64,000 nt of DNA from Aquila chrysaetos chrysaetos. Lineage: Eukaryota; Chordata; Aves; Accipitriformes; Accipitridae. The stretch is taken from positions 744,001 through 808,000 of the forward strand of contig NC_044030.1 in assembly GCF_900496995.4 (NCBI RefSeq), in the 5' to 3' direction. The translations under genes were made by a program, and so were the position numbers. Shown here one piece after another: positions 34,501 to 47,399 of the stretch (position 1 is the stretch's first letter; the number at the start of each line of letters is the position of its first letter). The notes beneath the pieces were generated by a model. That model searched no databases, was not told the DNA's origin, and saw only the letters and a list, made by a program, of their open reading frames with translations.

Positions 34501-37500
34501 TATTTGTGAGTATATACCACTGAAGAAGGAATTCTTGATAATGTATATAGTATTCATTAAATCTGTTAAATAGACTGAGAGCATATTCTTTTCTTGCTCA
34601 CAGCAGTGTAAACCCAGGATTTCTCTTGATTACAGTGGACTTATCTAAGCCGGCTAAGTGAAACGTGTCGTGTTCAGTAAAGACATGTTAATGGAAGGAT
34701 GCCAGTGTGAAGTGATGGACTAGGATAATGTTTTTGCACCTGGAAAGATACTGGTGCCATTTGTCAGTTAGAAACAAGGCTATTACAGTCATAAAGATGT
34801 GACGCAATGGTGATCGTGATTTGTCTTAGCTCTGTGGAGTGTTAGAAAAGGCTGTGTCTTAGAGGTGCTTTGCAAACAGTTGTGCATAGCCTGGCACAGA
34901 GACCTAAAGAACCAACAGAAGTAACTATGGGTCTGAGTGTATGGTGTTCAAGAAAGAGGGTAGTGGGGAGAGCTGGAAGATAATTAAGATCACAGGAATT
35001 TGAGGTGGCAGCTCACAAGGCAATGTCAGTGGGGCTAGCCAAGATTTTCGTTTGGACAGCAGAAGAAAGGTCTTTCTAGCTTGAAAAGAGGAGAGTGAAG
35101 AAAGATTGCTCAGCATGTTCAAGGAGCTTAGAGAGGAAAGGAAGAAGGGACAACTAGAGATGCAAATTGGGTTAAGCAGGGTTCGTTTTATGATGGATGA
35201 CTAGAACATGCTTGTATTTTGAGGCAGAAGAAGCAAGTGAATAAGGACAAAATAAGAATGTGTGCAGGGAGCTGACACGGAAAGGAAGCAGAAAAAAGGT
35301 TTTGCAGAAGGATGAAAAAATGAACAGGGCGAGTGAGAAAAGATGTCTTGCATTTTCTCTGCTCTTGGAAGAAATCATTGAGATGTGTCCTGGCAGAGGT
35401 AGAAGACAGTTTGCAAAGTCAGGTGAAGACACTGAAGAAACAGCTGGGATTGTAGCTTTGAGGTTTACTGCAGGCTAAATATCTACCTGTTGAGCTAGAA
35501 AGGTGTTGATGAGGAAATTATCTCAGTCATTGGATTCCTTCTGTATGTACGTGGTTTGTAGAGCAAAAGCAGTAGTGGGGAAAGAGCATGAGGGAGAGGC
35601 TGTGCTGGGATAACCTTGGCATGTGCGAGATGGGGGAAAAATGTTGATCTATAAATCTTTCTCTTACAGTCCATTTCTTATTGCAAAGATTAAATACTAG
35701 GTTTTATAGCTTTTGTAGCTGCTCAGCCACATTTCACTCCAAAAATCAAAGTCAGAAGGGATTTGGAAATACCTATTTGTATAGTTTTCTTGAAAACATT
35801 TGGCTTGGATTTTGCTTTTAATTTTGCCTTTTAAGTTTATTTACAACTTGTTTATCCCCTTTCTTCTACTTCCTTAGAATAAAAAAAATGGTCAGTTTCC
35901 AAAACTTTTGATTTGACTTTATATCTGAAACATGAAAGACAAATCGTGCCTGTACTTCAAGGTATGAATGAACTAATTGCTATATACAGGCTCATGGAGA
36001 GGAGGGATATGGATGGTACAGAAAAACAGTTAAAGGTAACGTTGTAAGCATCTAGAACTTTTTACCTCTGCCTGTACCCTGTAAAACACACTTTTAAATA
36101 TATCTTTATTGTTACCTTATTTTAGGAGTATATAGTCAGTCTATTTAAATACCTGATTGACAAGCAGTCTTAGCGTGATGAAGGCTCAGTATCTGAGAGA
36201 TTGCTTAGGCACTCGCTCCTGCTGTTGCGTGTGTGCACAGGTACCAGCCATGTGTGGACAAAGCCAAAGGGTATTTCACAGAGTGGCAGAAATCCAATGG
36301 AACCTTGAGGTCTGTTCTTTTTATTAATTTAAGTTACATTTAAGTTATTTATTAAGTAATTTAAGCTATATATTAATTACAATTATTTAAGATAATTCCA
36401 ATTAAATTAATTACAATTTAAGTTAATTTATGAAAAAAGCTAAACTTCAGTCCTTTCCACACTCTGAAGTTGAGCTTCTTAGTTTTGTATCTTATACTGT
36501 AGCTTCCCAGTGCCTTCACAGTTTGGTGCATAATATGTGCCCAGACTAGCACATACATCATGTGGTACTCCACAACTTGCGCTGTTAAAGATGTTCAGAA
36601 AAGTGAAAATAACAGGTATTCATTCATTTCTGTGTCTAAAGATTGACCTATACCCACTGTAAAAACAGGTAACTGCTGTTCATGAACTTCACCTAATTTT
36701 TGTTTCTCATCATGACATAAGAACTCCCTAAAACACCCTCCAAAATGTCTCTGAGAGATTGTTTGGGGCGGGCCAAAGAAGACCGTATCGGTATCTGACT
36801 GGGTGTAGTCATGAAAGGAATATACAAAAATAAAGAAAAAAAAAAAAAAAAAAGGAATGCCGAGTCCAGAATTTCTGGAAGTCATTTCCAAGGCAGGAAC
36901 AATACTAAGATACAGCCTGATACATTTAACCGTATCCTTGGCACAGGGATCACTTTCTAATACCCCTGAGGGACCAGTATTTTTTAATAAATTGTCTGCT
37001 ATGCCAGTTGATGTGTGAAAGTGACATGGTTGTGTTTCTACATGCATTACACAAATACGATGTGGAGAGTAACTTGGTATTCAACTTCTTGTAGTTTGCC
37101 AGCAGACGTGAAGACAACAGTGTATGCTGTTGGAGCACAAACATCCGAAGGCCGGGATTTCCTCCTTAGTAGGTACAGAATGAACTCTTTCAGTGGGGAG
37201 AGAGAAAACATGAAATTAGCTCTCAACCTCAGCAGAAGTAAGGACAAACTTCAGTGGTAAGTAGCTACACAGGAACAGAAATGTGTTTGGAGAAAATTTA
37301 TGAATGCTGAAACAGGAAATAGAATTATTCAGAGTCTTGTTTTATAGCTTTTGAATTCCATGATGTATAAAGTACTTTACAGAGTTAATATGGTCAGAGG
37401 AAGTAGCTGCACCTTTTCATTTCTGTGTTTTGGTGTCAGGAGTCAATGCGTTCAGAATTTGCAGTAGCAAAGTAGGACGAAATACAGTAAAACAGCTATT

Positions 37501-38440
37501 CAGATACCTTATCTTTGCTTGGCAGACTCTTCTTTATTTACCTTAGTCGTTGTTTTGATTACAGGTACATATGCTGTACATCTCTAATAAAAATTTGAGG
37601 TTTCCTGCTTTTAACAGAGCTGAGCACCACTGAGGTTTCCTGGTGTCAGCTTCAAACCGTACATTTTGTGAACCTGATTTCTGCCATTTGATGGGGGTGA
37701 TGGTATGGGAAACTGATGTAGCTGTGTTCAGACATCACTGGAGACGTGTTTTGTAATGTCCCTATTTATTCTTTGCATTGCGCTGCTGTTCGGACACCTT
37801 AGTCATGAGCAGCAGTGAGGTTCATATTAATTTGGAAATTGAGTAGGAGCAAAATGTAGCCTCATTTTTATCCTTTGTATTCAGAATACAGGTCTGCCAA
37901 GTAACTGTAATTGTGAAAGTAACAGAAATGGGAAAGATGGATGTGGTGGAGAAGTACATTGTGACAGGTTGGAAGTAACCCAGCAGAAATGATGTGTCAG
38001 AACCTTGAGAAATGTGAACTCTCAACTATAGTACCAAATACTAAGGGAATGGTAATTTGTTAACTTTATCTACTGGTCTAAACGACTTCCATTTCTGTTA
38101 TTAATTCTTAGGTTAATGGATCAAGGTCTGCATGGTGACATCATAAGAACTCAGGATCTTCCATTTATTGTTGTATTTGTTGCCAAAACCTCATCTGGCT
38201 ATCATCTACCTTGGACATTTTTAAAAGAAAATTGGGAGAAAGTTGTAGAAAAGTAAGGAACGTAAGTTGTTGTACTGCTCTCTCTACCCAATTGTACTTT
38301 AAAACTCTACTTTCTACAAAAATAGACATTTTCTGAGTAGAGGTGATTCTTTTTGCCAGATTTGATGGGGTTCAAATTCTGTAGCAAGAATTGTCAGTGG
38401 AGTGACAAGCCAGTACTCAACAAGGTCACAGCTTGCACAG

Positions 38441-40341
38441 GTAAGCCATTCAGATTCTGGTTTTAAAAAATAGTTGCAGTATAACTGAAATGAAAATTTT
38501 GATTAAATCTTAACATGGTAAAAGCATGACCAGTTATGAAGCATCAGGGTAATATCCTGCCTTTTCCTTGAAAAAAGATTATAGCGGTGATGAGTCAGAT
38601 TTCTCAAGGGAGAGCATTAAGTCAATGACAAGGAGAAAGATGTTCTTTGTTTAAGCAGTGGGCTTGGGTGCAGAGTGTGAATGTTTGTCTGCCAAAGCAT
38701 TCATGGTTTACCTGCCTCTATTGATATTTTCTGCCCACTCTAGAAAGTAGTGGGGAAAAAAAAACAGTAGGTGTTTTCACTGAGCGGACAGAAGAAAAAT
38801 GCTGAAGGACAGTGAGAAATACACCACTGTTCTACATCTTCTATTCTAGGGAAAATCCTCCATGGTCCTGGATGTCATATATGATAATCATTTTGTCTAC
38901 TTATTCCACAATGTCTGTAAAAAACCCCAGACTGGTCAATGTGCAGATTTAGTGGCATCCCTGACGATTTCTTTTCAGAAGCTGCTGCTGTTGTTGCGAG
39001 TTTCAAATTTTCTGCTTTAGGGCAAAACACAGCCATAACTAATGCAACCATAGTAAACATAAAATGAAAGGATATAGGGAGCAGTACATTGTGTTGCACT
39101 TAGTTCTCAGTCTTCATTTACATCTGAGTGGACTCTCACAGTGTGTCAATAGCAGTGTCTTGGCCTGTGGCATGGACTGCAGGGATGTTTCTGTGTCCTA
39201 CCCAGAAATGTGGCCGCATCTCCTGTGGGGACCCGTTGGACTTACATACACATCTGTGGACACAAAGTCAGTATAAGGTTGAGAGAGAAAAATCCAGCAA
39301 CTCCCTTCCTTGTATCCTATTGGTATCTTTCTTGTACTTTGTACAAGTATTTGCGTCTTCTATCTTACTCATCAAGGTAAATTATCAGAAAATGATGTTT
39401 TTAATTTACACAATATGTACACTCACTGTATCTTTTGAAATTATCTGTCTACCATTAACAATAACTCAAGTCTGAGGTTGTATTAAGTTTCCACAATGAG
39501 CCTTGTGAGTAGGAGTGCTGCTTTTAAAAACAAAAAAAGGAAGAAAAAAAAGGTGAGGAGGGCATCTGCTAACACTTCCAGCAGCCACAGGGAGCATAGT
39601 GGCTTCCAGGGGTGGAAGCAGCCTCCAGATTCCCAGTGGCTGCATTCCCAGGTGCTTCAAGAATGAGACTAGTGGCTTCCCAAGCACTGGGGGACTCAGA
39701 AGGGGGTTTTTTAGGAAACTAAAAAGAGCCACTGACTTCCCTGTGTAGGGAAAACGTCTGGAAGTACTTTACCATCAACACTTAATGCTACTGCTGCTCC
39801 TCCAAATGGGTTGAACGAGTGGCTCGCAGGCATAGGTAGATGACTTTTACAGAGCCACTCTAAGAACAGCTGCAAGGTCTGGTGCTTGTCCCACCCCGTT
39901 GCCTGTATCAGCAGCAACAGCCATTTCGGCTCACCGTCTGGGACATGAACCAGGTTTAATCAGGTGAAGATGTGTTACGAGGCAGAGCAGGGGATGCTCA
40001 TTCTCTGCACTGAAACGCTGCCATCCTGCCTGTGGGTGCCATGCCTTAAATGGCTGTAAGGGTTGGTTGAATGAGCAGGAACCGGACACGTCCCCACACA
40101 CGACATGACAGTTCCTTCAGCAGTTTTTTTTTTTACAATTTAATTTGAAATGTAGTCTTCTTCAGCTTGTGAGATCCAGCCATTATGAAACCTTTATAAA
40201 AAGCTGTTCTTAGGGTGGAGTAATGGGGGTGGAAGACCCAAGGTCAAGTTCGAGGATCACAGATTTCTTGCTGGTCTTCCTGTGCACCTGAGAGACATGG
40301 CTGCCTCTTCATCAACTGTTCTTCCACATTTTTGTCCACTG
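38441..40341 (+). other. Last intron of the ERAP1-like relic, no further feature
   Basis: About 1.9 kb separate the penultimate and last exon relics. I see no gene. The last exon lacks a clear AG acceptor; CCACTG stands directly before GTGAGAGAATTC where CAG would be expected, a further sign of decay. Confidence 0.4.
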
Positions 40342-40521
40342 GTGAGAGAATTCTTCAGTTCCCTGGGGGAAAAATGTGTACGGCTTCACTGTGTCCAGCA
40401 AGCTATTGAAACCATTGAGACAATATACAATGGATGGATTGAAATTTTGAGAAACTCAAAACAAGGTTGCAAAACAACCATCTGTAAATTAAGGCACCTT
40501 GCTTATGTTTGTCAGAAATAA

Positions 40522-42730
40522 CTGAAAAAGCAGTGAAAATTCAGGGCTGGAGGGACAGCTCAGTTGTATAAATTAACTTCCATGGAAGGACCTGTAAGGC
40601 AGCCTAATGCTGCTGCTCAGCATTTTTCTCTCTGATGGTTGTGGTTTGCTGGGAACAGAACTACACCATTCACTGATCTTTTTCACCAGGTAATGCTTGT
40701 AAGAGAAAAGGAACAAGGAACATTGTACTGAGGTGTAGGGGAGGCCGGCTACTAGAAATCTGAAATACATTGCTTCTGAGAAAGCAGAAGGTACTGGGAG
40801 ACAACCAACCAAGAGAAACTTTTCACCTGCAAATGCTGACCCTTTCGGTATCTTTCCTACAAAGGTACAACTGGCAGCTCTATTGAACACTGAAGTGCGC
40901 TAAAGCTCTGGAGCAAAGCCACCTTTGCAGGTGCTTTATCCTTATGCTTCATGTTTCCAGAGAGTAATATTTACAAACGTACTCCAGATCGAGCGTCATG
41001 TAATTAAAAAAAACCCAAGTATCACTGTAATTGCATCTGTCAAAGTAAGTACGAGAAGGCCTATGTCTGTGCAAGCTTTATTGTAGTCTCTTGGGGCTGG
41101 AGGTAGGTGGGGTGGTGTGGATGCTGCCCAGGAGTGATGCCAAGTCCTGGCTGTGCTTCTGTCCCCTCTCCCAGGAGCTCTGCCCGACTCCTTTTGCTGC
41201 TGACGTAATACTTTGTGGGCACTGGTAATATTCTTGTGCTTTTAGGTCATGAGCACATATATTTCACGTACAAAAAAAAAAGGTCGGTGAATTTTACTTT
41301 AGATTATTAACCATTGGTTTGTTCTAGCAGAAATTTTTACTTGGCATTATCCCCGATTCACCTAATTGAAATGCAACCATTGTCACATGTACTCACTGAC
41401 ATTTAAAAGGACAGACAGTCATTCATAATGGTCTTTGTATGTTACCTGTAGGGTAATGATAAGAATTGTAAGCTAATTGCTCTAAGGAGAGAAATTATTA
41501 GTATCGTGTGCTTGGAAGGGACAGTTACTTAAGAAAGCTAAGTTGAAATCTTGAAGGTGGGAGGTTTTTTTTGGTGGAGGGTATTTTTTTTTTAAAAGGC
41601 AGTTGTGAATGGCCTTCTGTTTGCTTGCAAAAAACTTTTATTTCTGTACAACACTAGTTTTTTTTTTTAATGACCACATGTGCTTAAATACACTCAATTT
41701 CTTTGCTTTTAGAACCATGCCCTTGACATGATTCCACGGCATTTATTTCCTCTGCAGTTCTGACCTGTCTCAGTTTCCTCACTGATATGCTGAAGCGGCC
41801 AGAAACTTTAACAAAGACTTTGGGAAAAATGCATAATCTGGAACTACTCATAAGCTTTTGACTGTGCCTCGCTTGCTCTTCTCGCAACTAGAAATTACAC
41901 CTGCCCAAGAACTTGAAACCTGCTTCATTAGAGTTCAGAAAGGCTGTGGAGTTCTGCTATTGAGGGCAAAAATATCTGTCACAGTGTTGCAGAAAATACC
42001 GTTTCCTTTTGCTCGCCATATCCTTTTATGTACAAGGCACCTTCTACCTCTTAACTCATTAAGGGAAAGAGGAATTCTGAGTAGGCTGTGCACAGCATTT
42101 TCTGGGATTTCAGGTGTTGTTGACTGTTGCTTGCTTTAAAATGTTTTCGGAGCTGAAAAGGCAATTTAACAAAAAAAATCTTTCTATGTGATTCTAGATA
42201 AAGTACTTCATTTGTGTCATTTTGCACATTCATTTCTTTTGCCGTTGTGAGCAGTAATTTGCATTGCTGTTTTCTGCATTAACTGTTTAATCTTAAGTAA
42301 GTTTCTCAACTTTGGAGAAAATTTAGTAGTATTCCTAGTATACCACAGTCCCCTTCTGGCTCGACTTCCCACCCCACCCACCTTTTTCTTTTTTTTTTTT
42401 TTTAATTGAGGAAGCATCAATTAGCCAGTGTGTATCCTGATGCCTTGCAGCCATCTCTACGGAACAAAGAGAGCATCAGAAACAGGTATGTTGATATGTC
42501 ATTTCTCTCAACACAATAAATTTCAGTGATCGAGCTGTATGAGCAGACTTGCAATAAACATGTGGGACTTCTGTGCGCTGTGGCCCTCTCAAAACCAGAA
42601 GCACGTAAGACTGAACTGCTTGTCTGCACAGTCCAGAGAGAATCCGAACAGGTACAGGCTGTGGAGGTGCCTTTCCCTCCACCTCCTGGGCCGCTCCACG
42701 GCCTCAGAACTCCCGTTATGCCTTGGCCTT
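40522..42730. other. Intergenic stretch with nothing recognised
   Basis: AT-rich sequence with short A/T runs (for example near 41,270 and 42,385-42,405) lies between the end of the aminopeptidase relic and an LTR-like element. Short frames on both strands show no family motifs. No RNA gene was recognised. Confidence 0.4.
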
Positions 42731-42739
42731 TGCGTAACG

Positions 42740-43430
42740 AGTTGGGTGGTTAAGCATCCCTTGACCATGCCAGGAACTCTTGCATGGCTAAGGCAGGGAG
42801 CAGCACTGGCCGTACCAAGAATTCCTTTTGCCTGGCAGACGCGGGGAATGAGAGTGGGAACGGTCATCCCCTGCCAGCCTTGGAACATCCCTTTTGTCTG
42901 GATCATAGCTTGAGTGAAACGGTGCCAGTGTTACTGGAATTCCAGTAATTTGCTGCCGACTAAAGCCGGTCATCTCCCGATCCTATAAACAGCAGTACCA
43001 AGTGAGGCCCCTGGAGCTCTCCTGGGCTGCAGCGGGTTGCGACCAGCCGCTCCTTCTGCGGCGGATGCCTCTCGGAGCTCGCAAACTCTCCAGTTGGCAA
43101 AAATCAGAGGACTGTCGGTGAGAGCCGACAACAGGAACTGGGCTGATACCCTCTGCTCCTCAAGGCTCAACCCTTCGCCCGTTGAGAAAAATGCCGAGAC
43201 ATTTCACATTAATATTTCACTGAACTCCAGGGAAATTTTTAACAGGTATACCTCTGTTTATATATCTTGGTGTCCGTGTGCGTGCGTGTGTGTGACTTGA
43301 CCCAGGTATCCGACAGCAAGTGTAGAATAAATACTGCCCTTTTGAAACTGTAACTGCCACTGTTGTGATTGTAGTAAATTCTATTTAATCACTCTGTAAA
43401 TGTTAAAATCACCAAATTCTGCTAGATTTT
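42740..43430 (+). mobile_element. Probable solo LTR of an endogenous retrovirus (ERVL-like)
   Basis: A promoter-like CCTATAAACAGCAG box near 42,983 is followed by a GC-rich leader with GGCCCCTGGAGCTCTCCTGG, then AT-richer sequence with AATAAATACTGCCC (polyadenylation-like) near 43,328. This TATA-leader-polyA order is that of an LTR, and I recall very similar avian LTRs. No gag, pol or env remains next to it. The ends are approximate. The element lies between two convergent genes and does not touch either coding region. Confidence 0.45.
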
Positions 43431-44348
43431 GTAATTCACCTCAAAATATGAATGAACCTCAGACTGCTGCTGCACACATAATCCCTTTAGATATAAACCG
43501 TTACCCAGGTCTGGGACTAGGAGTGGATCCAGCTGCCCCTAAGCTCCATCAGGAGTTTAGAAAGCAAGGGAGTCTTCCTTGAACCTCATGACTCAACAGG
43601 AGGGTCTCCCTTACCTTTTTGCACCTCAGATCTCCGTGCAAATCATGAAAAATAGATTCTAATATTTTCCTTTGTATGTTTCTCCCTTACCCTTTTGTGT
43701 CTTTGGTCTCTGTATAAATCATTCTCGTTTTGATTCCAACTTGATTTTTCTTTGTATGCTTCATCCATGTATTAAGTAATAGAGTGAACCTTGCCATCGA
43801 AATTTGTGAAGTCACAGTTTTATAAATTCCTATTAAATCACTTTTGCCAATACCTTTGATGGTGATTCTTTAAGTGGTCCAAACCACTCACTCAGGACAC
43901 AGGGATGCTGGGCAGGGTTCACACGCTTCATTAGAACACAGTGTTTCTTCTGTCGCCTGAGAATGACTGTTAACCATTTGTATATTGTACATTTCAACAA
44001 ATACTCTAATTGGAATTTTTCAGCAAAATAATCACTTTGTCTCTTGTGCTTAGGTCTTAATCTTTTAGCTGCTTCCCTACACAATGGGAGCCCACAAGTT
44101 AAATTTGGTCCTAGTTAACTGTGACACAGCTTTGAAAACCAAAGGAAAGGGGAAAAACCTGTAGCTGGATCTTGATCAGATTGTGAGGGCCTTCGTGAAG
44201 CATCACTGACAAGTATTTTGCAGGTTTTTTTCTAAACGCATTGTATTGTTTCAATATGCCAATGTTTGGGATTTTTAAATTATTTCTAGGATTTGTCTTA
44301 CAATAGCTATTCAGATAACAGCAGTAATAAATGAAAAGTTACAACACC
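43431..44348. other. Intergenic stretch, nothing firmly recognised
   Basis: AT-rich DNA between the LTR-like element and the inferred end of the CAST transcript. It may include more retroviral leftovers near 43,430-43,620, but no motif supports a call. Confidence 0.35.
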
Positions 44349-44349
44349 G

Positions 44350-46736
44350 TAATGCATTCTTAAAAACTTTTATTAGTGTGACACAGGTTCTCTGTACAGA
44401 CTGTAAAGTACAGTCAAAAGTCTAAATATCCCCAACTTAAATCTCCGGGCTGTCTCCGTCTGCAACGCTACATACTAGAGTCTGATTTTGGTATCAGTAC
44501 AAATGTTGGTATGACCTTCCTCTGCAAGCTAAAGGTGAAGCAGTACGTGTATAAGGATGTGCAAAAAGATGTTTTGCAGGTTATGAAGACAGAGGAAAAC
44601 ACATGGAGGCACTTGGTGCACCTCAGTCGCGACAGCCCTGTCTGCAGCAGACTTAGGAGAGGCGCCTACTCATGCCTGTTCTCTTGCAGAGCAGGTGAAC
44701 GTGACATTGTTCCTTGCAGCATTAACTTCTGCCCTATTTCTGCATTCCCTTCTGGAGTGCGAGGAACAGAAGCAAGGACTAGAAACAGTGCAAAGTAAGA
44801 TAAAAAAAAGTCCGCCTGTTGACCTGAACTTCTCTTTGATCTCTGCTAAGGCTCATGTACCTTCTTTATTTCCTCTTCTGTGATGGTAACGGTGTCATTG
44901 TTACACTAGGATTTGTATTTGTTCAGTCCAGGAGACTCCTGAAATTACGACATAACAGTACAGATACGATTGGAAAGAAAAAAAAAGCCACTAAAATCCT
45001 TATCTGGTGTTTTTGTTGTTTTAACTACAGTTAAGGCAGCATCCAAAATACTTATTACTGGATGCACTTGATGAAACGGTTAATCCCCAGCTTCTCATTC
45101 TTTAGCTACCCACAGCTTACTTATAGTTTCCTACCAGGAACTGGCTTGAGAAAAGACTGCACAGCCAGGCTGAGGTGGGCTGAGGATAACTAAAGATCCT
45201 TATATTCCAGAATACTTAATGCATTCACTGCAATGTTAAAAATGCTAGCACATACAAATTCTTCTGAGATTTACAGGCACTATGTGGAGATTATGTGCAA
45301 AAGTCTGCAGATTTTTTTGGCATTGCTATTCATTTATGAAATATATTTCTTGCAAATATAAAGCATTCTTTCCCTCTGAAAACTGAAGAAATTACAAAAA
45401 AGTTGAAGTATATGAGTATAATAAAATGAATGGCTAGGGCAAAAAAAAAACCCAACACCTTAATCTACTACTGAGAAAGAAGAAAATATGAAAAAAGTCC
45501 AGCAAGTATCGCTGTACAAAAACCACCCAGAATAACCACATGCTTTTTGCACCAGCTTTTGTTCTTCAGGAATATTTATCCACCAACAGAAAGAAGAGAT
45601 TTAACATGATGCACCAAGATCCTGGGGGGAAGAAAAAGAAAAAAAAGTTAGAGTGCTTTATGTTCTTTAAATTGGAAAAAAAAAACCCCAAAATAAATCT
45701 GGGAAGAATTACTGGAAACATAAGTCTCTAGTGGCAGAAAGAAATCCAGGAAGACTTAATATCACAAGAGATCAGGTATTATTTGGAAGTGATAATGCAG
45801 CTACGGTAGCAGTCCACTGCAGATAGGCAGTAACGATGCATCTTTCTCCTGCCCATTCGAAGTCAGTTGCCAAATCTTCGCAGGGCATTTCGCTGCATAT
45901 AATTACTCACACTCTCAGAGGAGCCGGGACTGCCTCTGCTGCCAGAGGAGAGAGGCTCCTCTGCAGGTTCTTCAGAAAGCCAGAACTCAGACCCTGCTGG
46001 CTCACACGTGGGTGGATGGTGCTGAACGCTGGACATGCCCTTGCCTATCTCCTCCAGACCTCAGGAGACCCTCCAGCCTGAAGCACTTGTGTCAAGCATC
46101 AAAGTAAATACTTCCATGAACTAATGACGATGATGAAAGACTCCCATTACTTACCCTTACGTTAAGGGCATCATCAAGCTAAGTACAAAGAAGTACGTGA
46201 TGGCAACGGAACATGTGCAAAGAACAAGGCTGTGTTTGTGCTGGGAAAGCTGAGAGTGGAACACTGATACCTGCTCTACCTGCCAGCTTAGCTGTGGGGC
46301 TTTGTATATCTGTTCTGGACCCTGTTCCAAAATCAGCCTGGTGCAGAAATAACGACGTAAACTCACTGTCCTAAAGATAGAAACAACCAGCTGAAATGTG
46401 CTTGGTCTTCATTACACCATAAAAAGGTCTTACTAGGGAAGCAGTGTGTCATGCCTTGCAATTCTTTGTTACATGAACCTAAAGGAATTTAGCTACATGA
46501 AGTAATTCTGTACGAACTGTATGGACAAAGGGTGTGGAAAAAAAGTAAGTCCTCTTCTGCCTGGGAACACCGAAGTTCAAAGTCATTCCAAGCACTGTGT
46601 CTAACAGCGTCTCTAACCATGTTTTGGTTCAGTTGAAAGACTGTCAATAAAACTTAGCTTTAATAACACTAGCATGAGTTGTTTGTGGTAGTTCGGAGAA
46701 GAGAGAGGAAGAAATCTCACCCCAAAATGTTAATGT
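44350..46736 (-). other. CAST: CAST putative 3'UTR with polyadenylation signal
   Basis: Downstream of the CAST stop on the minus strand there is no competing gene for about 2.4 kb. The complement of TTTATT at 44,369-44,374 gives AATAAA, a good candidate polyadenylation signal, followed by cleavage near 44,350. Another AATAAA-type signal near 44,866 could give a shorter form. The UTR length is inference. Confidence 0.45.
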
Positions 46737-47364
46737 TTAGCTTGTTTTCTGCTTCTCAGATTTGCTGCTGGAGGACTGTCCCTTTGCCTAAAAAGCAAGA
46801 GAAGCATGAGATAGTAAGCTAAAAATCTGAAAAAAAAAAAACCCCCAACCCAAACCCCCAAAAACCCAGTGACACATACTCATCACAAATCACAATCCAG
46901 ACATAAACAGGATCTGCACTTGAAACGCAGAAAGTTTAGCAACAGTATTTGTAACTTCTGTTTTGTATATGTATTTTCATGTTTCTACCATCACTTACTT
47001 TGTTTCAGATAAAGAGGGCTGTGACTGACCTCTTCACATCCTATTTCTCAACATCCGTTTACTCATGCTAGTGATCCAGTCACAACTTGGAACATTAAAA
47101 AAATACATCCTTCTGAAGAGGAGCTAAAGACCACCCCCCACTTTTACATCAAGAATTATAAGACAAAAGACATATGTGGCAATTTTGTAATAATGAAAAA
47201 TCCCCTCACACTTGAAACGTGAAACATAAAATTTCCAGAGCAGTTATTACCATCTGATTCAGGCATCTACCTGCATGCATCCTGGGAGAGAACAACGTGA
47301 TGGGAAAAGTTTCACCCTCACCTAAATCCATTTTCTGTATTTCCGGATGACAAGAACCAAGCAA

Positions 47365-47399
<35 letters not shown>

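Larger units (their letters stand above)
28885..40521 (+). pseudogene. ERAP1: ERAP1-like M1 zinc aminopeptidase, unprocessed pseudogene, 5' exons missing
   Basis: Exon relics: 28885-29019, 29598-29718, 30078-30235, 30806-30919, 31785-31916, 32453-32584, 32734-32816, 33261-33418, 33920-33999, 34282-34459, 35878-36037, 36126-36309, 37095-37256, 38112-38252, 38360-38440 and about 40342-40521. In order they match the oxytocinase-subfamily aminopeptidase that trims peptides for MHC class I in the [10 protein letters not shown] substrate motif, [45 protein letters not shown]-like block, C-terminal helical domain, and CVQQAIETIE at the end. Introns are retained, so this is not a retrocopy. Lesions: stops at 30,233, 30,905, 32,543 and 36,171; frame shifts in exons 34282-34459, 35878-36037, 36126-36309 and 38360-38440; the donor after 29,718 reads AT instead of GT. 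Signal peptide and first ~240 residues are absent; satellite-associated DNA lies there instead. Its tail-to-tail position next to CAST supports ERAP1 over ERAP2 or LNPEP. Confidence 0.88.

Noticed and set aside
36595-37047. Minus-strand 150-aa open frame with a phenylalanine run
   Set aside because: The Phe run comes from an A-rich tract at about 36,835-36,854 in an intron of the aminopeptidase relic; no motif.
28885-40521. Working aminopeptidase gene
   Set aside because: Several in-frame stops, frame shifts, a dead splice donor and two lost zinc ligands rule out an active enzyme.
28885-40521. Processed retrocopy of ERAP1
   Set aside because: Exons are separated by introns with mostly good splice sites, so it is an unprocessed copy.
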